The notes under the pieces: model-generated
Seen by the model: the letters and a program-made list of their open reading frames with translations, nothing else
Databases searched by the model: none
What the model was told of the DNA's origin: nothing
NCBI GenBank assembly: GCA_003455275.1
Contig: DMRR01000054.1
Location: 1 to 6,000 of the forward strand
Source of the DNA: Bacteroidota bacterium
GTDB lineage: Bacteria > Bacteroidota > Bacteroidia > Chitinophagales > UBA10324
DNA: 6,000 nt
Direction: 5' to 3'
Program-made: the position numbers and the translations under genes
Shown: piece after piece, positions 4,151 to 6,000 of the stretch
How positions within the stretch are numbered: position 1 is the first letter of the stretch
How the letters are laid out: each line of letters begins with the position of its first letter

Positions 4151-6000
4151 TTATCTTTCGATCATGAAACGCTGAACTGAAGAAATACTTCCGTTGCTTA
4201 CTTCAAGAAGGTAGTAACCATTATCAAGATTAGAAAAGTCTTCATAGTATCGGTTCGCACCTTCATTAGCTGTAGTAGTTTCGCTATAAACTTTTCTGCC
4301 AAGCACATCATATACATTGATCATTACCGCTTCATTTGAAAGTGAATTGTAATCTACATTCAATTTATTAGAAGTCGGGCTCGGATAAACGCTTAATGTA
4401 GTTTCGCTTGGATTAACTTCAGTTGTTCCATCCTGCATAGTTCGGAAATTAGTAGCGCTTGTTGCAACAGTTAGTGTATAACAACTTGTAGAACTTGATC
4501 CGCTATAAGGATATACTTTGATCAAGTAGGTTCCAACTGTAGTTGTATTGTAAATAATAGTTTCGCTTGCTGTTCCGCTATTTTGAGATGTAACAAGCAG
4601 CGTGGTTCCTCTATAAAGTTTTACATCATAATCAAATGGAAGATTGGTAAGAGTTACTTTAATCTTAGAGGCTGTTGAGCTATTAGTGAAAGAGAACCAG
4701 TCAATATCTGAGGTCGTAGAAATTAAACCTGTAATACTTCCGTTATTAGAGATTGGTTTTGCAGTTCCTGATGTATTGTTCGATTCATAAATATCAGTGC
4801 ATCCGCCGCCTGATGAGAGCGTGGTGAATGTTGCATTCGATGTAACTGAACCGCTTCCGCTTGAACAAACTGCCTGAACATTCCATTCATAATTTGTATT
4901 TGCGTTTAATCCAGTTAAGGATTTGCTATTTGTAGTTGAAGTTGTTTGAGTATAAGCAGGTGCACCAACTACTCTGTATTGAACATTGTAAGAATTTGCT
5001 CCGCTCACTGCACCCCATGAAAGAGTAGCCGCAGTAGTTGTAATACCGCTTGAGCTCAAACTAACTGGAGTTCCGCAGCTTCCACCTGTAACAGGCACGC
5101 AACCCTGAGAACTAACCATTGAAAATCGCGCACCACCAGAAACAAACAATGCATTTGAAACTGCAGCTTGTCCGGCAGTAAACATAAACATGCAGGCATC
5201 ATCAGTATAATCCATGTAGTTCATATACATGTCGCTGGTATTGCTGCACGATGGGTTCGGGTAAGAAGGACATCCATAATTTTCATCTGCCTGATTAGGA
5301 GTATCGGCAATGCCATCAGATCCGGTGCAAGCAGTTCCATCATCACCCCATATGTGATACAACCCGGCCCAGTGGCCAATTTCGTGAGTGGCTGTTCTTC
5401 CAAGATTGTAAGGCGCTGCAGTGCCGGGATGCGCTACACTTCCAATTGTTCCGAAAGCAAATACAACTCCATCAGTAGCTGCAGAGCCACCAGGAAATTG
5501 AGCATAACCAAGAACACCTCCGCTTAAATTTCCAACCCAAATATTTAAGTAAGAAGATGATGGCCATGCATCCATGCCACCGCTGCTTGTGTGTTTGATA
5601 TTATCGTTGGTTGAAAACGATGTGGTTGTTGTGGAGCGGCGCTCAACACCAGTTGTTGCATTGCCATTAGGGTCGCGAACAGCAAGGCAGAAGCGAAGGT
5701 TTGTAGCAGACTTTAATCCTGAAAAAATTGCAGGAGTGCCGGCAGCATCAGGATTTAGAAGAGCGAAGTCAAGGTTAAGCTGATCAATTTGATATTGGCA
5801 CTGCGCATCAGAAATATTTTGTGCGGCTGTATTATAAACAACATGAAATACAACCGGAATAGTTACAAGCGCGCGGTCACCATCCGGATGTGCAGCAGCA
5901 TAATCATAAGTGAACTGACGAATTTCATTCATTCGACCTTCCAGTGTTGGGTCGAGCTGTTTCAACCGGTCTAAGTTTTCCATTGTTCCGCAAACGCGGT
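4151..6000 (-). CDS. Secreted M43 (pappalysin/cytophagalysin-type) zinc metalloprotease with FnIII, PPC and T9SS sorting domains, 5' end outside window
   Basis: The frame stays open to the right edge. The ATG at 5983 is not the start: the residues before it, RVCGT, with what follows read as the conserved pro-segment of this family, and a signal peptide is missing, so it must lie beyond 6000. Numbering from Met at 5983, 610 residues are visible. The catalytic domain (to about 295) carries the zinc site HEIGHWAGLYH with His200, Glu201, His204 and His210, then the Met-turn NYMDY with Met257. The HExxHxxGxxH site followed by W-G-D is typical of M43B enzymes such as ulilysin and mirolysin. A fibronectin type III domain (about 303-389), a pre-peptidase C-terminal (PPC) domain (about 395-508) and a T9SS type A sorting domain (about 524-610, with VYPSP, VYDVLGRKVY and LDNGYYLLEV) follow. 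The expected role is an extracellular or surface protease made as a zymogen; the cysteine of CGT may hold the zinc in the latent form, as described for proulilysin. Substrate is unknown. It converges with the DUF4199 gene and has its own terminator. Confidence 0.93.
   Translation of the reverse strand, partial: RVCGTMENLDRLKQLDPTLEGRMNEIRQFTYDYAAAHPDGDRALVTIPVVFHVVYNTAAQNISDAQCQYQIDQLNLDFALLNPDAAGTPAIFSGLKSATNLRFCLAVRDPNGNATTGVERRSTTTTSFSTNDNIKHTSSGGMDAWPSSSYLNIWVGNLSGGVLGYAQFPGGSAATDGVVFAFGTIGSVAHPGTAAPYNLGRTATHEIGHWAGLYHIWGDDGTACTGSDGIADTPNQADENYGCPSYPNPSCSNTSDMYMNYMDYTDDACMFMFTAGQAAVSNALFVSGGARFSMVSSQGCVPVTGGSCGTPVSLSSSGITTTAATLSWGAVSGANSYNVQYRVVGAPAYTQTTSTTNSKSLTGLNANTNYEWNVQAVCSSGSGSVTSNATFTTLSSGGGCTDIYESNNTSGTAKPISNNGSITGLISTTSDIDWFSFTNSSTASKIKVTLTNLPFDYDVKLYRGTTLLVTSQNSGTASETIIYNTTTVGTYLIKVYPYSGSSSTSCYTLTVATSATNFRTMQDGTTEVNPSETTLSVYPSPTSNKLNVDYNSLSNEAVMINVYDVLGRKVYSETTTANEGANRYYEDFSNLDNGYYLLEVSNGSISSVQRFMIER

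Noticed and set aside
5168..5974. Open frames on the plus strand across the protease gene (5168-5527, 5574-5783, 5789-5974)
   Set aside because: They lie antisense to a clearly coding frame with recognisable protease motifs, and their translations show no domain or motif I recognise.
1..6000. CRISPR arrays, tRNA/rRNA genes, insertion sequences or a defence system
   Set aside because: No regularly spaced repeats, no cloverleaf-like or rRNA-like segments, no transposase and no terminal inverted repeats were seen by eye; all coding content is explained by the five genes.

Overview
The window looks like a chromosomal segment of an AT-rich member of the Bacteroidota. Three of its five genes encode exported proteins with a C-terminal type IX secretion (T9SS) type A sorting domain. 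Bacteroidota-type promoter elements (TAnnTTTG) occur in the intergenic regions, Shine-Dalgarno sequences are absent before the starts, and a DUF4199-type membrane protein is present. Species cannot be named from the sequence.

Layout. (1) Positions 1-103, minus strand: the first 34 codons of an ArsR-superfamily repressor resembling the SdpR autorepressor group. (2) Positions 104-196: a short divergent intergenic region holding a perfect 22-bp palindrome, probably the repressor's operator, with promoter-like elements unusually close to both start codons. (3) Positions 197-1756 and 1841-3421, plus strand: two tandem paralogs, each with a signal peptide, a single-heme cytochrome c domain (CxxCH plus MPPW), a two-copper monooxygenase core of the peptidylglycine/dopamine monooxygenase type with all six copper ligands in place, and a T9SS sorting domain. 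A promoter-like element precedes the second copy and a strong intrinsic terminator follows it. (4) Positions 3556-4056, plus strand: a small four-helix membrane protein of the DUF4199 type, starting at GTG. (5) Positions 4151-6000, minus strand: an M43 (pappalysin/cytophagalysin) zinc metalloprotease with fibronectin III, PPC and T9SS sorting domains. Its reading frame runs off the right edge, so its signal peptide and true start lie outside. A U-tailed terminator for it sits at 4088-4129.

The most notable content is the heme-copper pair. A c-type heme on the same chain as a PHM-like dicopper site suggests a built-in electron entry point where the animal enzymes use ascorbate. The sorting domain implies that the heme-copper enzyme works on the cell surface or is released. 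Substrate and reaction are not known from sequence. The M43 protease shares the export route but nothing else ties it to the pair. No RNA genes, CRISPR arrays, insertion sequences or gene-free stretches over 300 bases were seen.
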